The position numbers and the translations under genes are program-made. Shown here in pieces: positions 4,928 to 5,285 of a stretch of 5,285 bases of DNA. Numbering within the stretch: position 1 is the stretch's first letter; each line of letters opens with the position of its first letter. This stretch comes from Thermoplasmata archaeon (GTDB taxonomy: Archaea; Thermoplasmatota; Thermoplasmata; Thermoplasmatales; Thermoplasmataceae): assembly GCA_021833045.1 (NCBI GenBank), contig JAKBGP010000161.1, positions 1-5,285 on the forward strand, in the 5' to 3' direction. Below the pieces are notes generated by a model. It worked only from the letters and a program-made list of their open reading frames with translations, was not told the DNA's origin and did no database searches.

Positions 4928-5285
4928 AATGCCACCCTGATTTTCCCTGGCCATCCTCAATTATGACCCCAGATTCCTGAAGTGCGTTTCTAAGTACATC
5001 AGAATACTCATATTTTCTCTCTTTTCTTAGATTTTCCCTTAACTTTACAAGTTCCTCTATTGATTTTTTACTTAAAACTGTGCTTTCTCTTACCAATATT
5101 CCCAGATAGGAGTCGATCTCATCTATTCTAGTTTTCAATAAATTTGCATCGGTCTCATCCATATTGTCAATGTTTTTATATATCATTGAGCATACTTCAA
5201 GTAAACCTGCTACTGAACTTCTTGTATTCAAATCCTTTTCCATCTCTCTATCAATTGCCTTAAATAAATTACCGTATTCAAGCTT
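4914..5285 (-). CDS. cysS: Cysteinyl-tRNA synthetase, C-terminal part (5' end outside window)
   Basis: The minus-strand frame is open from the right edge of the window to a TAG at 4914-4916, giving 123 residues. The in-frame ATG at 5243 is internal, since the frame continues before it as FKAIDREMEKDLNT. That segment is the F..AM.DDLNTP entry to the anticodon-binding helical (DALR-type) domain of class I cysteinyl-tRNA synthetase. The end is equally typical: a helix LRENLRKERKYEYSDVLRN followed by 'SGVIIEDGQGKSGWHYEL', matching the family's 'R..LR..K.Y..AD.IR..L...GI.LEDT..G..W'. The catalytic HIGH and KMSKS domains would lie outside the window. The enzyme charges tRNA-Cys with cysteine in the cytoplasm. 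It is the first gene in view of the leftward operon with pncA and pncB; any promoter is beyond the edge. A functional link between tRNA charging and NAD salvage is not implied by the arrangement alone. Confidence 0.9.
   Translation of the reverse strand, partial: KLEYGNLFKAIDREMEKDLNTRSSVAGLLEVCSMIYKNIDNMDETDANLLKTRIDEIDSYLGILVRESTVLSKKSIEELVKLRENLRKERKYEYSDVLRNALQESGVIIEDGQGKSGWHYELR
4932..4937 (-). promoter_or_regulatory. Ribosome binding site of pncA inside cysS
   Basis: The minus strand reads GGGTGG, then CATT, then the ATG at 4927. The GGTG core matches the archaeal Shine-Dalgarno and supports this ATG over the in-frame starts at 4954 and 4960. It lies in the last codons of cysS. Confidence 0.5.

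Noticed and set aside
4469..4940. Two plus-strand open frames opposite pncA (4469-4690 and 4665-4940)
   Set aside because: Both are antisense to the intact nicotinamidase, lack start signals and show no family resemblance.
1..5285. Search by eye for tRNA genes, CRISPR repeats, insertion-sequence ends and riboswitch-like leaders
   Set aside because: Nothing fits: gaps between genes are at most about 130 bases, AT-rich, and contain only promoter- or terminator-like sequence.

Overview
This AT-rich window reads as a piece of an archaeal chromosome, most plausibly from the Thermoplasmatales (Thermoplasma, Picrophilus, Ferroplasma or Cuniculiplasma-like). This is an inference from several signs. 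Arginine codons are mostly AGA/AGG. First genes of transcripts have AT-rich TATA boxes about 20-35 bases before the start codon and no Shine-Dalgarno sequence, as in leaderless transcription. Internal operon genes have GGTG-type Shine-Dalgarno sequences. The nicotinate phosphoribosyltransferase is of the compact type with a C-terminal zinc knuckle known from Thermoplasma acidophilum. Coding density is very high: no gap exceeds about 130 bases, and several genes overlap.

Layout from left to right. (1) 2-241, plus strand: the 3' end of a CBS-domain protein cut by the window edge, followed by a T8 tract. (2) 328-951, minus: a stand-alone DEDDy-type 3'-5' exonuclease related to the proofreading domain of family B polymerases. 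(3) 1002-1394, plus: a 130-residue protein I do not recognise; it diverges from the exonuclease across a 50-base spacer holding one palindromic TATA-like element. (4) 1426-2316, minus: purC (SAICAR synthetase). (5) 2350-2649, minus, just upstream of purC: an ABM-fold protein carrying the Asn/Trp/His pattern of IsdG-type heme-degrading monooxygenases. (6) 2775-3230, plus: a cyclophilin-type peptidyl-prolyl isomerase, divergent from the monooxygenase. (7) 3220-5285, minus: a tight operon reading cysS (C-terminal end only) > pncA (nicotinamidase) > pncB (nicotinate phosphoribosyltransferase), each gene overlapping the next.

How the genes work together: pncA and pncB give two consecutive steps of NAD salvage (nicotinamide to nicotinate to nicotinate mononucleotide), and their overlapping ends suggest translational coupling. 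cysS, purC and the cyclophilin are housekeeping genes. The exonuclease, the 130-residue protein, the IsdG-like protein and the CBS protein are the less characterised members. I see no mobile element, CRISPR array, rRNA or tRNA. I do not see a convincing novel multi-gene system; the most open question is the unrecognised protein at 1002-1394 and its shared promoter with the exonuclease.
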